A stretch of DNA of 64,000 nucleotides from an uncultured Bacteroidales bacterium (GTDB lineage Bacteria > Bacteroidota > Bacteroidia > Bacteroidales > Bacteroidaceae): contig CADCIQ010000030.1 of the NCBI GenBank assembly GCA_902801425.1, positions 17,406-81,405 of the forward strand. The letters are read 5' to 3'. The notes below the pieces were generated by a model. That model worked only from the letters and a program-made list of their open reading frames with translations. It did no database searches and had not been told where the DNA came from. Position 1 is the first letter of the stretch; each line of letters starts with the position of its first letter. Shown here in pieces: positions 41,738-51,251 of the stretch. Made by a program: the position numbers and the translations under genes.

Positions 41738-43771
41738 ATGAAAAAAACATTTCTTTCGCTTCTCGCAGCAGTCTCAATGACTGCGTCTGCGCAGAACCCT
41801 TACCTCCCACTCTGGGAGCATCTTCCAGATGGTGAGCCACGTGTATTCGAGGATCCTGATAACCCAGGAAAACTCCGTGCCTATATCATAGGTTCACATG
41901 ATACAAGTTATGACAAGTATTGCGGACTTGATATCCGTATGTGGTCAGCTCCTGTCGAGGATCTGTCACAGTGGCGCGATGAGGGTCCTATCTTCTCTCA
42001 CTATGTTGGTGGACAGTGGGATATAATGTACGCTCCTGACCTTGTTGAGACTGTTGATAAGGTTACAGGCAAGAAGACATACTGGCTCTATCCTCACTCT
42101 CGTGGATGGCGTCGTGTGGCTATGGTATGTAAGGGTGATCGTCCTAACGGACCTTTCACTCCTGTAAACCTCAACGCTGATGGTACTGCTTGTGTTGATG
42201 GTAGTAAGATTGACTTCGACCCATCTGTATTCGTTGAGCCTGTAACAAACAAGAAGGATAAGGATTTCAAGAAGGGCTTCCGTGCATACGTATTCTACGG
42301 TTTCCAGCATTCTACTGCCTTCGAGCTTGATCAGGACAATATGTGGGCTGTTCGTCCAGGAACAGAAATTCACGACTACTTCATCCCTGCAAGTCATCGC
42401 TATGGTGAGGTGCGTGATCCTGAAGGAACTCAGTATCCTGCTCTCTACAAGGGTCAGAAGCCTGGTGATTTCAACTTCTTTGAGGCATCTTCTATCCGTC
42501 AGGTAGGTAATAAGTATGTAATGGTGTTCTCTGGCCATAGTGGTCCTGACTACGGCATAGGTTCAAGCAACTCTACTCTCCGCTATGCATACGGTGATTC
42601 TCCACTCGGTCCTTGGCGTTCAGGTGGTGTGCTCGTTGACTCTCGTGGTGTAGAAATCAATGCTGATGGTTCTGCACTCACCACTACAAATGCAGCTCAC
42701 AACACCCACGGTTCTCTCCAGCAGATCAATGGCCAGTGGTATGTGTTCTATCATCGTCCACCACGCGGTTTCGGCAATGCTCGTCAGGCAATGGTTGCTC
42801 CTGTAAAGATTGTATGGGACAAGAAGTCTGTAGCTCAGGGTGGTCAGGTTCGTATCACAGGCTATGATCCATACGCACCAAACAATGAGTGGACTGCAAA
42901 GGCATCTAACGGTAATGAATATACTGGTGCAGAGGTAACGAGTGAGGGTTTCCAGATCTTCGGCCTCAACCCATACAGCTACTATTCTGCAGGTATCGCT
43001 TGCTATATGAGCGACCAGAACTGGATACAAGACAACCACGATATGTGGAAGAATGAGATGGAGCTTCAGGGCATTAAGAATGGTGGTATCATCGGCTTCA
43101 AGTACTTCGGTTTCGGAGGTCTTGCACAGAACACTAAGGGCTGTAATGCATTTGCCGGCACAAAGGCTGGTGATGGCACAACTCTCAATCTGTTCATCAC
43201 CCCACGCACAGACGAGGCATTCAAGATTCATGTAATGCTCGATGGTCCTTACGCTAATTCTGCATGGAATGGTAAGGAGATTGCAGTTATCAATGTTGAT
43301 GGCAAGCAGAGAGACAAGGCTCTCAAGCTCACAGCGACAGTACCAGCAGTTGAAGGTCTTCAGGGCAAACACGCTATCTACTTCGTAGTAGAGGGTCCAG
43401 AGGTTAAGGCTCCCGCTCCACGTCCTTACCAGCGTCCAAACAACAACCGTCCATTCGGTCTCTTCGACATGAGAGGTATGGGCTTCTCTAAGCCAGGGCT
43501 TGATTGTAATATTCCTGTAGTTCCTACTGTTGACATCTATGCTGATGGTGTAAAACTTGCAATTCCAGCAAAGCCTATATACACAACTCAGACTAATGCC
43601 TATATGGAGTGCAACCGCTATCAGGTATATGGAAAACTGACTGATACCTCAAAGCTTGAGGTCAAGGCTTCTGATCCTTCAGTACAGGTTAAGATAGGTA
43701 AGATCAATGATGGTCGTGCAACTATCACTTGTACCTACAAAGGTGTAAACAAGATTTTCCTCATTAACTAA
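41738..43771 (+). CDS. GH43 family enzyme with C-terminal beta-sandwich domains
   Basis: 677 residues. The signal peptide ends TASAQ near 19. The GH43 domain (about 25-350) includes EPRVFEDPDNPGKLRAYIIG, the MYAPDLVE block and FEASSIRQVGNKYVMVFSGH with the expected acid Glu. After that comes a CBM6-like region (about 390-560: GAEVTSEGFQIFGLNPYSYY, LDGPYANSAWNGKEIAVINV) and an Ig-like tail. It belongs to a different GH43 subgroup from the two other GH43 genes here. It probably removes arabinose or xylose side units. It lies 26 bp after the esterase and 8 bp before the first GH31. Confidence 0.85.
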   Translation: MKKTFLSLLAAVSMTASAQNPYLPLWEHLPDGEPRVFEDPDNPGKLRAYIIGSHDTSYDKYCGLDIRMWSAPVEDLSQWRDEGPIFSHYVGGQWDIMYAPDLVETVDKVTGKKTYWLYPHSRGWRRVAMVCKGDRPNGPFTPVNLNADGTACVDGSKIDFDPSVFVEPVTNKKDKDFKKGFRAYVFYGFQHSTAFELDQDNMWAVRPGTEIHDYFIPASHRYGEVRDPEGTQYPALYKGQKPGDFNFFEASSIRQVGNKYVMVFSGHSGPDYGIGSSNSTLRYAYGDSPLGPWRSGGVLVDSRGVEINADGSALTTTNAAHNTHGSLQQINGQWYVFYHRPPRGFGNARQAMVAPVKIVWDKKSVAQGGQVRITGYDPYAPNNEWTAKASNGNEYTGAEVTSEGFQIFGLNPYSYYSAGIACYMSDQNWIQDNHDMWKNEMELQGIKNGGIIGFKYFGFGGLAQNTKGCNAFAGTKAGDGTTLNLFITPRTDEAFKIHVMLDGPYANSAWNGKEIAVINVDGKQRDKALKLTATVPAVEGLQGKHAIYFVVEGPEVKAPAPRPYQRPNNNRPFGLFDMRGMGFSKPGLDCNIPVVPTVDIYADGVKLAIPAKPIYTTQTNAYMECNRYQVYGKLTDTSKLEVKASDPSVQVKIGKINDGRATITCTYKGVNKIFLIN

Positions 43772-43779
43772 AAGAAATA

Positions 43780-46212
43780 ATGCGTATTTTAAAGACCATT
43801 ATATTATCTGTTTTTCTTGGTATTGGATTGGCAACTTTTGCTGATCCAGTACTAAGAATAAACTTTATCACCCCTTCTATTGTACGTGTTCAGTGGAGTA
43901 ATGACGGTTCATTACAAGAAAACAACACAGGGGCATGCGTTTATACTAACCAGAGTGTAAAAGTAGAAAAGACGGAAAATGGCGACGAAATCATTTTCCG
44001 AAGTTCAGAACTAACCGTAAGATACTCAAAGACAACAAACGGAATCTCTTTTGAGGATAAGGATGAGAACGTGATTCTCAATCAGATACCTCACTCGCTC
44101 AAGGCAGAGCCTTCTGTACAGGAGCGAGTCATCTATGACGAGAAATCTGCCCATGTAGAGGAAACTGCTAATGGTAAGGTGACGGTAAAAGACGTTATCC
44201 GTCGTGACACCATCGGCAAGAGCACCCGTTACTTCGTATCATTCTATGCAGATGATGAGAAGGCACTCTACGGTCTCGGCTCACACATGGAGGATTATCT
44301 CAACCTTCAAGGTAAGACTCTCTATCTCACTCAGCATAACCTCAAGGCTATGGTGCCTATGCTCTGCTCAACTAATGGCTACGGCTTGCTTTTTGATGCC
44401 GGTTGCGCCATGAAGTTTGTGAGTGATGAGGCTAAAAAATATGGTTGTGGACACGCTACAGGCTACCGCACCACTATGCAACTTGAGGGCGCAAAGACAC
44501 TCGACTATTACTTCATCAAAGGTGCTCGTCTTGATGATGTAGTGGCTGGCTATCGTTATCTCACAGGTGGAGTGTCACTCATGCCTCGTTATTTGTTTGG
44601 ATATACTCAGTCAAAGGAGCGTTATGTTTCTTCTGATGATATCATAAATACTCTTAAGGAATACCGCCGTCGTCATGTACCTATTGATATGATTGTACAG
44701 GATTGGAACTACTGGCCAGAGGGCTGGGGATATATGAAGATGAATCCTAAGTACTACCCATCTCCAAAGGCTCTTGCCGACTCTGTTCACTCTCTCAATG
44801 CGAAACTCATGGTCAGCATCTGGCCAAACCCTCAGTGGTGCCCGGAGGCTGAAGACTTTAAGAAACGCGGTATGATGCTTGAGCACGATGTATATGACGT
44901 GTTCAACCCAGAAGCCCGCAAACACTACTGGTCTTATGCCAAGAATGAGTTCTATTCTCAGGGCTTTGATGCTTGGTGGTGCGACTCAAGTGAGCCTCTT
45001 GATGGTGACTGGAACCGCATTCCATCGCATTCTCTCTACGATGAGAAGAAGCCTTATGGATGGGATGATCAGGAATATCGCTGGCAGTTGAATAAGGATG
45101 TGCTAAGCGAGGCTCTTGGAGTAGAGCGAAGCAGTCTGTACTCTCTATATCACTCTATGGGTATCTACGAGAATCAGCGTGCAGAACCTAACAATACCAA
45201 GCGTGTGGTAAACCTCACCCGTTCTACCTACGCTGGTCAGCAGAGATACGGCACGGTGGTATGGAATGGTGATACCCACGCTTCATGGAAGTCTTTCCGT
45301 CAGCAGATTCCTTCAGGTCTCAACTATATGGCAACAGGAAACCCATACTGGACTGTCGATGTCGGTTCTTTCTTCACAAGAGGCGACGGACGCAGATGGT
45401 TCTATAAGGGTGAGTTCCCTGAAGGTGTTAAGGATGAGAACTACAGGGAATACTATGTGCGTATGTTCCAATGGGGCACATTCCTTCCAATGCTCCGTAG
45501 CCACGGAAGTGATACTCCACGCGAGATATGGCGATTCGGTGAGCCTGGCACTCAGTATTATGATGCTATCCTGAAGATGATAAACCTTCGCTATGAGCAT
45601 ATACCTTACCTATATAGCCTTGCAGCTATGCAGTCAAAGGGCTCTTACACTATGGCACGACTCCTTGCCTTCGATTTCCCTGAAGACGACAATGTGCTCG
45701 ACATGAAGGATGAGTATATGTTTGGTGATTTCCTCGTATGTCCTGTAACACAGCCTATCAAGGAATCTGCTACACGCAAGGTATATCTTCCAAAGGGCGC
45801 ACAATGGATTGACTATTGGACTGGCAAGACGGAAGAAGGCGGTAAGTGGATTGAATGCAAGTCTGAAATCTCAACCTTGCCACTCTACGTAAAGGCTGGT
45901 TCTATCATCCCTACCACAGAGGTTGCAGAATACGCTGCTGCACAGATAGGAAAGCCAGTAACTATCAATATCTATCCGGGTGCTGATTGTGACTTTACTA
46001 TCTATGAGGATGAGGGTGACAACTACAACTATGAGAAGGGCGCCTTTGAATCTATTCCTTTGAGCTGGAATGATAAGAAGAACACTCTTATCATCGGTCA
46101 GCGTCAAGGTTCATTCGATGGAATGCTCAACACTCGTACATTCATCGTTAAAACCCCTAAAGGTGAAAAGAAAATAACCTATAAGGGACAAAAAACTACC
46201 ATAAAATTTTAA
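43780..46212 (+). CDS. GH31 alpha-xylosidase/alpha-glucosidase, copy 1
   Basis: 810 residues with a signal peptide (cleavage near TFA-DP, residue 22). There is a GH31 N-terminal sandwich, then a barrel with nucleophile D402 in WWCDSSEP and acid/base D498 in WNGDTHASW. Other blocks are MIVQDWNYWPEGWG and FLPMLRSHGSDTPRE, and a proximal and distal C-terminal domain follows (IYEDEGDNYNYEKGAF). The last about 35 residues (QGSFDGMLNTRTFIVKTPKG and on) are shared almost word for word with the next gene. Probably acts on alpha-xylose or alpha-glucose caps. Confidence 0.9.
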   Translation: MRILKTIILSVFLGIGLATFADPVLRINFITPSIVRVQWSNDGSLQENNTGACVYTNQSVKVEKTENGDEIIFRSSELTVRYSKTTNGISFEDKDENVILNQIPHSLKAEPSVQERVIYDEKSAHVEETANGKVTVKDVIRRDTIGKSTRYFVSFYADDEKALYGLGSHMEDYLNLQGKTLYLTQHNLKAMVPMLCSTNGYGLLFDAGCAMKFVSDEAKKYGCGHATGYRTTMQLEGAKTLDYYFIKGARLDDVVAGYRYLTGGVSLMPRYLFGYTQSKERYVSSDDIINTLKEYRRRHVPIDMIVQDWNYWPEGWGYMKMNPKYYPSPKALADSVHSLNAKLMVSIWPNPQWCPEAEDFKKRGMMLEHDVYDVFNPEARKHYWSYAKNEFYSQGFDAWWCDSSEPLDGDWNRIPSHSLYDEKKPYGWDDQEYRWQLNKDVLSEALGVERSSLYSLYHSMGIYENQRAEPNNTKRVVNLTRSTYAGQQRYGTVVWNGDTHASWKSFRQQIPSGLNYMATGNPYWTVDVGSFFTRGDGRRWFYKGEFPEGVKDENYREYYVRMFQWGTFLPMLRSHGSDTPREIWRFGEPGTQYYDAILKMINLRYEHIPYLYSLAAMQSKGSYTMARLLAFDFPEDDNVLDMKDEYMFGDFLVCPVTQPIKESATRKVYLPKGAQWIDYWTGKTEEGGKWIECKSEISTLPLYVKAGSIIPTTEVAEYAAAQIGKPVTINIYPGADCDFTIYEDEGDNYNYEKGAFESIPLSWNDKKNTLIIGQRQGSFDGMLNTRTFIVKTPKGEKKITYKGQKTTIKF

Positions 46213-46231
46213 CTAATTAATTATTAAGATT

Positions 46232-48643
46232 ATGAAAAGATGCCTATTAACGACAATCGTACTCTTTGCGCTGCCTTTGTCAGCGCTTGTGTCGGCTCAG
46301 ACCATTGAATTCTTCACTCCACAGACCGTGCGAGTGCTTAGAGACAATGGAAAGACTTCCGACCAGAAATCACTTGTCGTCATCTCTACCCCAGAAAAGG
46401 TAAAAGTGACGAAGAAAACAGTCGGCAATGCCACTATCTACAAGTCGTCTGCCCTTACCGTCACGGTAAAGGATGGCAAGGTATCGTTTGCCGATGCCAA
46501 GGGTAAAACGCTCATGACTGAGGGCGAATCAAAGTTTACGCCTATCGCTTCTGGGCCTAATGCTGATGCCTTCAAGGTAAAGCAGACTTTCTCGCTCGAC
46601 AAGGATGAGGAAATATATGGTGTTGGTCTTCTCCAGAACGGCAAGATGAGTCAGCGTGACGAGAACCGCCGTATGGAGCAGAGCAATCTTGAGGACTTCG
46701 CTCATTTCTACCAAAGCATTAAGGGCTACGGAATCTACTGGGATAATTACTCTCCTACCCACCTCGCTACTCCAAAGCAGGGCGAAGCTGGAGAGGTTGT
46801 TCTTGAGAGTGAGGTAGGAAAGAAATCTGACTACTACTTCATGTATGGCAAGGATGCCGATGGCGTTATCAAGGAGATGCGCCACCTCACAGGCAAGGCT
46901 CCTATGCTTCCTCTCTGGACATACGGTTTCCACCAGAGCCGTGAGCGTTACAAGACTCAGGACGAGACCATAGGAGTGGTGCGCAAGTACCGCGAACTTG
47001 GTATTCCGTTCGATGGTATCATTCAGGACTGGCAGTATTGGGGCAGTAACTATACATGGAACGCTATGGAGTTCCTTAATGAGGACTTCGGTCGTGCACA
47101 GGACCTTATCAATGAGGTTCACGAGAAGAATGCCCACATGAGCATCTCTATATGGTCCAGTTTCGGTCCTGAGACAAAGGCATTCAAGGAACTGAAATCG
47201 AAGAATCTGCTCTTCGACTTCGAGACATGGCCTCAGAGCGGACTTAGCTTCTGGCCTCCTCGCAAGGACTACCCATCAGGAGTTCGTGTTTATGACTGCT
47301 ATTCTTCAGAGGCTCGCGATATATACTGGAAATATCTCAGCAACCTTCACAAGATGGGTATAGACGCATGGTGGATGGATTCTACCGACCCTGACCAGAT
47401 GGATTTCAAGGACTACCAGCTTGATCAGAAATGCTCTATGGGTACATACCGCTCTGTTCGCAATATCTTCCCATTCATGTGCGTGAATGGAGTATATGAC
47501 CATCAGCGTGAGGCTGAGAAAAATATGGATCCTTCAAAGAAGAAGCGCCCATTCATCCTCACACGCTCTTACTTTGCAGGTCAGCAGCGTACTGGTGCGA
47601 ATACATGGAGCGGTGATATCAACTCTTCATGGGATAGTTTCCGCAAGCAGATTCCTATCTGTCTCAACTATACCCTCACAGCCAACCCACAGGTTAATAC
47701 CGATATTGGCGGTTTCTTCGCTGGTAGCTATAACGCCCAAGGCAGAAACAGCGGTGTTCGCAATCCTCAGTATCAGGAGCTGTATGTGCGCTGGATGCAG
47801 TTCGGCGCTTTCTGTCCGATGATGCGCAGCCACGGAACAGAGGTGTATCGTGAGCTCTATTACTTCGGCAAGCAGGGCGAACCTGTATATGATGCCCTTG
47901 TTGATGCTGTTAAGCTCCGTTATAAGTTCCTTCCTTACATATACAGTCAGTCATGGCAGGTGTCAAAGAACGACGATTCATTCATGCGTGCCCTCTTCAT
48001 GGACTTCAAGGCCGACAAGAAAACATGGACCAACAACCGCGAGTATATGTTCGGAAGAAACATCCTCGTATGTCCTGTCATCGACCCTCTCTACACTCCT
48101 GAGAAGAAGGTTGAGACTGATGCTATGACAGGTTGGGATAATAACGTGCAGCTTGAGAAGAAGAACGGCTATCTCGTTCCTGACTGGAAGGCTGAGCGTC
48201 AGTTTGAGGTTTATCTGCCAGCAGGTGCTAAGTGGTACGACTATTGGACCAACACCCTTCTCGATGGCGGACAGAGCATCAAGGCTTCTGCTCCTCTTGC
48301 TCACTCTCCTCTCTATATCAAGGCTGGCACAATCCTTCCACAAGGTCCTGATGTGCAATACACTTCAGAGAAGAAATGGGATAATCTTGAGCTTCTCATC
48401 TACCCTGGAGCCAACGGCGAGTTCACTCTCTACGAGGACGAGGGCGACAATCTCAACTACGAGAACGGTGCCTACTCTACCATCAAGATGACATGGAACG
48501 ATAAAGCAAAGACCCTCACTATCGGTCCTCGTCAAGGTTCATTCGATGGAATGCTCACCACCCGTACTTTCATCGTAAAGACTCCAGGAGGGGAGAAGAA
48601 AGAGGTGAAATATAATGGGAAGAAGGTAACAATAAAAGCCTAA
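46232..48643 (+). CDS. GH31 alpha-xylosidase/alpha-glucosidase, copy 2
   Basis: 803 residues, signal peptide ending LVSAQ near 23. The GH31 barrel has nucleophile D383 in WWMDSTDP and acid/base D462 in WSGDINSSW; IIQDWQYWGSNYTWNAMEF and FCPMMRSHGTEVYRE are family blocks. The +1 aromatic context and NPQVNTDIGGFF differ from copy 1 (NPYWTVDVGSFF), so the two probably differ in substrate. The C-terminal coding DNA CGTCAAGGTTCATTCGATGG is identical to copy 1. The stop is followed by cassette D. Confidence 0.9.
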   Translation: MKRCLLTTIVLFALPLSALVSAQTIEFFTPQTVRVLRDNGKTSDQKSLVVISTPEKVKVTKKTVGNATIYKSSALTVTVKDGKVSFADAKGKTLMTEGESKFTPIASGPNADAFKVKQTFSLDKDEEIYGVGLLQNGKMSQRDENRRMEQSNLEDFAHFYQSIKGYGIYWDNYSPTHLATPKQGEAGEVVLESEVGKKSDYYFMYGKDADGVIKEMRHLTGKAPMLPLWTYGFHQSRERYKTQDETIGVVRKYRELGIPFDGIIQDWQYWGSNYTWNAMEFLNEDFGRAQDLINEVHEKNAHMSISIWSSFGPETKAFKELKSKNLLFDFETWPQSGLSFWPPRKDYPSGVRVYDCYSSEARDIYWKYLSNLHKMGIDAWWMDSTDPDQMDFKDYQLDQKCSMGTYRSVRNIFPFMCVNGVYDHQREAEKNMDPSKKKRPFILTRSYFAGQQRTGANTWSGDINSSWDSFRKQIPICLNYTLTANPQVNTDIGGFFAGSYNAQGRNSGVRNPQYQELYVRWMQFGAFCPMMRSHGTEVYRELYYFGKQGEPVYDALVDAVKLRYKFLPYIYSQSWQVSKNDDSFMRALFMDFKADKKTWTNNREYMFGRNILVCPVIDPLYTPEKKVETDAMTGWDNNVQLEKKNGYLVPDWKAERQFEVYLPAGAKWYDYWTNTLLDGGQSIKASAPLAHSPLYIKAGTILPQGPDVQYTSEKKWDNLELLIYPGANGEFTLYEDEGDNLNYENGAYSTIKMTWNDKAKTLTIGPRQGSFDGMLTTRTFIVKTPGGEKKEVKYNGKKVTIKA

Positions 48644-48644
48644 C

Positions 48645-48838
48645 CCGTCCTTCCCAAAGGGAAGGCTCCACCCCCCTCACCCCCTCCAGGGGGAGTAGTT
48701 ACCTTTTATCGCTATGGATACATTATAAATAATTAATTGAAAATTATAAATAATACTATGTTTAAGAAAATATTTTTATTAGCTATACTATCAAACATCC
48801 TTCCCTTTGGGAAGGCTTGGTTAGGCACCTACGCCCAG
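48645..48838 (+). repeat. Signal-peptide cassette D
   Basis: Starts with CCTTCCCAAAGGGAAGG (48649-48665), the exact reverse complement of the palindrome that encodes part of the signal peptide at 48799-48815. Then come ACCCCCTCCAGGGGGAGTAG and TTACCTTTTATCGCTATGG, an AT-rich leader and the GH127 signal peptide. It shows the same repeat both as untranslated DNA and as codons within 170 bp. Confidence 0.85.
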
Positions 48839-51169
48839 ACCGCCCTCTACCATGACGCCTTCCCTCTTGGCGACGTCACCCTTCTCGACGGTCCTCTGAA
48901 GCATGCTCGCGACCTTAACGTCAACGTGCTCCTTCAGTATGATGTGGATCGTCTTCTCGCTCCTTACCGCAAGGAGGCTGGTCTTCCTGAAAAGGCAAAG
49001 AGTTTCCCTAACTGGGACGGTCTTGACGGCCACGTTGGTGGTCACTATCTCTCTGCCCTTGCCTTCAATGCCGCTACAGGCGACAAGAAGTGCGAAGAGC
49101 GTATGCTGTATATGATCAAGGAGCTGAAGGAATGTGCTGCTGCCTGTGCCCAGAACCATCCTGCATGGGGCAAGGGATATGTTGGCGGTGTGCCTAACAG
49201 CGATAAGATATGGTCAACATTCAAGGAGGGCGATTTCCGTACTTTCAACGCCACATGGGTTCCTCTCTACAATATCCATAAGATGTATGCCGGTTTGCGC
49301 GACGCATGGCTCTACTGCGGCAACGAGGATGCAAAACAACTCTTCCTCGGCTTCTGCGACTGGGCTATCGACATCACATCCAAGCTCTCCGACCAACAGA
49401 TGGAAAGCATGCTTGGTATGGAGCATGGCGGTATCAACGAGGTCATTGCCGATGCTTACGCCATTACTGGTGATAAGAAGTACCTTGACTGCGCACGTCG
49501 TTTCTCTCATAAGTGGATTCTCAACCCAATGAAGGATCACAACGCCTTCTTCCTCGACAACAAGCATGCCAATACTCAGGTGCCTAAGATTGTAGGCTTC
49601 GCACGTGTGGCTGAGCTTTCTGGTGACAAGAACTACCTTGAGGCAAGCCGTTTCTTCTGGGAAGAGGTAACTCATAACCGCAGCCTCTCTGTAGGCGGAA
49701 ACAGCCGTCGTGAGCACTTCCCAAGTAAGGAGGCTTGTATTGACTTCACACAGGATATCGACGGACTTGAGTCTTGTAACACAAACAACATGCTCAAGCT
49801 CACCGAAGACCTCCACCGCATGGACCCAGAGAATGCAGAATATGCTGATTTCATTGAGCGTGCCACCTTCAACCATATCCTCTCTACCCAGCATCCTGAG
49901 CATGGTGGATATGTATATTTCACCTCTGCACGCCCACGCCACTACCGCAACTATTCCGTGCCTAACGAGGCTATGTGGTGCTGCGTAGGTACTGGTATGG
50001 AGAACCACGGCAAGTACGGCGAGTTCATCTATACTCATTCCGACCCGAATGTTTCAACTCCTACTACCCTCTTTGTAAACCTCTATGCTGCTTCCGAGCT
50101 TAACTGGAAGGCACAGAACATAGAGCTTCGTCAGGAGACCGCTTTCCCTTATGGTGAGACAAGTAAGATTACCGTCAATAAGGGAACTGGCGAGTTTGTT
50201 ATGAAGCTTCGTAAGCCAGCATGGTGTAATGATTTCTCAGTCAAGGTCAATGGTAAGGTTGTAGCAACCGACAAGTCTTCTGTTGCCAAGTACGTAGCTC
50301 TCGACCGCAAGTGGAAGAAGGGTGATGTTGTTGAAATCTCATTCCCTATGCACAACAGCGTGGAATATATGCCTAACGTACCACAGTATGTTGCCATTCT
50401 CCATGGTCCTATCACCCTCGGCATGAAGACAGGCACAGAGGATCTTGCCCATCTCAAGGCTGATGACAGCCGTTTCGGTCAGATGGCATCTGGCAAGAAA
50501 CTCCCTATCGACAAGGCTCCTTACCTCATAGCAAAGGAGGTTGACGACATCGCAAAGAACCTCACACCTATTGAGGGCAAGCCTCTCCACTTCAAGCTCA
50601 ACTGCCGTATGGAGAACAAGATTGAGGGTGAGCTTCAGCCATTCTTCGAGATTCACGACTCACGCTATATGCTCTACTGGCTCGCACTCAGCGAGAACGA
50701 CTATAAGGACTATATGGACCGTCTTGCCAAGGAAGAGGCAGAGCGTCAGGCTCTCGATGCACGTACCGTGGATAAGGTACAGCCAGGAGAACAGCAGCCT
50801 GAGAGCGACCACTTCATGGAGACTGACGAGTCACACAAGGGCGTTACCAACGATGTTCCTTTCCGCGATGCCCGCAACGGCCATTACTTCTCATACCTCA
50901 TGCAGACAAAGGGCGAGAAAGACCTCAGCCTCCGCATCCGCTATTGGGGACAGGATGAATGGCGCACCTGCGAGTACGACCTCTATGTAGATGACGTTCT
51001 CGTTCAGAGCATCAACAACTCAAAGAAATGGCGTTCTTCACAATGGAAGTACGAGACATACAAGATTCCTGCATCAGCTCTTGAAGGCAAGAAGCAGGTA
51101 CGAGTAAAGTTCGTTGCCAAGCCACATCGTCAGGTAGGCGAGCTCTACGAGGTAAGACTTGTGAAGTAA
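48758..51169 (+). CDS. GH127 beta-L-arabinofuranosidase-type enzyme (DUF1680)
   Basis: Removes beta-L-arabinofuranose. I take the ATG at 48758 (MFKKIFLLAILSNILPFGKA) rather than 48737, because it matches the other cassette starts. About 803 residues: an (alpha/alpha)6 barrel, with GLDGHVGGHYLSALAFNAAT and MEHGGINEVIADAYAITGDK, then a beta-sandwich. The catalytic zinc-cysteine site is present: E and C in LESCNTNNMLKL and the CC pair in MWCCVGTGMENHG. The C-terminal extension (about 660-803) includes a beta domain with FVAKPHRQVGELYEVRLVK. It is the last gene of the operon, with a terminator 13 bp on. Confidence 0.9.
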   Translation: MFKKIFLLAILSNILPFGKAWLGTYAQTALYHDAFPLGDVTLLDGPLKHARDLNVNVLLQYDVDRLLAPYRKEAGLPEKAKSFPNWDGLDGHVGGHYLSALAFNAATGDKKCEERMLYMIKELKECAAACAQNHPAWGKGYVGGVPNSDKIWSTFKEGDFRTFNATWVPLYNIHKMYAGLRDAWLYCGNEDAKQLFLGFCDWAIDITSKLSDQQMESMLGMEHGGINEVIADAYAITGDKKYLDCARRFSHKWILNPMKDHNAFFLDNKHANTQVPKIVGFARVAELSGDKNYLEASRFFWEEVTHNRSLSVGGNSRREHFPSKEACIDFTQDIDGLESCNTNNMLKLTEDLHRMDPENAEYADFIERATFNHILSTQHPEHGGYVYFTSARPRHYRNYSVPNEAMWCCVGTGMENHGKYGEFIYTHSDPNVSTPTTLFVNLYAASELNWKAQNIELRQETAFPYGETSKITVNKGTGEFVMKLRKPAWCNDFSVKVNGKVVATDKSSVAKYVALDRKWKKGDVVEISFPMHNSVEYMPNVPQYVAILHGPITLGMKTGTEDLAHLKADDSRFGQMASGKKLPIDKAPYLIAKEVDDIAKNLTPIEGKPLHFKLNCRMENKIEGELQPFFEIHDSRYMLYWLALSENDYKDYMDRLAKEEAERQALDARTVDKVQPGEQQPESDHFMETDESHKGVTNDVPFRDARNGHYFSYLMQTKGEKDLSLRIRYWGQDEWRTCEYDLYVDDVLVQSINNSKKWRSSQWKYETYKIPASALEGKKQVRVKFVAKPHRQVGELYEVRLVK

Positions 51170-51182
51170 GATCCACATTACA

Positions 51183-51223
51183 ATAAAAGGTTCACACAAA
51201 CGTGTGGACCTTTTATGTTTTTT
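51183..51223 (+). terminator. Intrinsic terminator of the xylan enzyme operon
   Basis: ATAAAAGGTTCACAC (51183-51197) pairs with GTGTGGACCTTTTAT (51202-51216) with one G-U pair, then GTTTTTT. Confidence 0.85.
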
Positions 51224-51251
51224 AGCGAATAGCATTCACTTTATTACACAC

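Noticed and set aside
49214-50038. Long antisense open frame opposite the GH127 gene, and many similar antisense frames across 27-51 kb
   Set aside because: They mirror the codon bias of confidently identified enzymes, have no family features, and have no promoter or start context.
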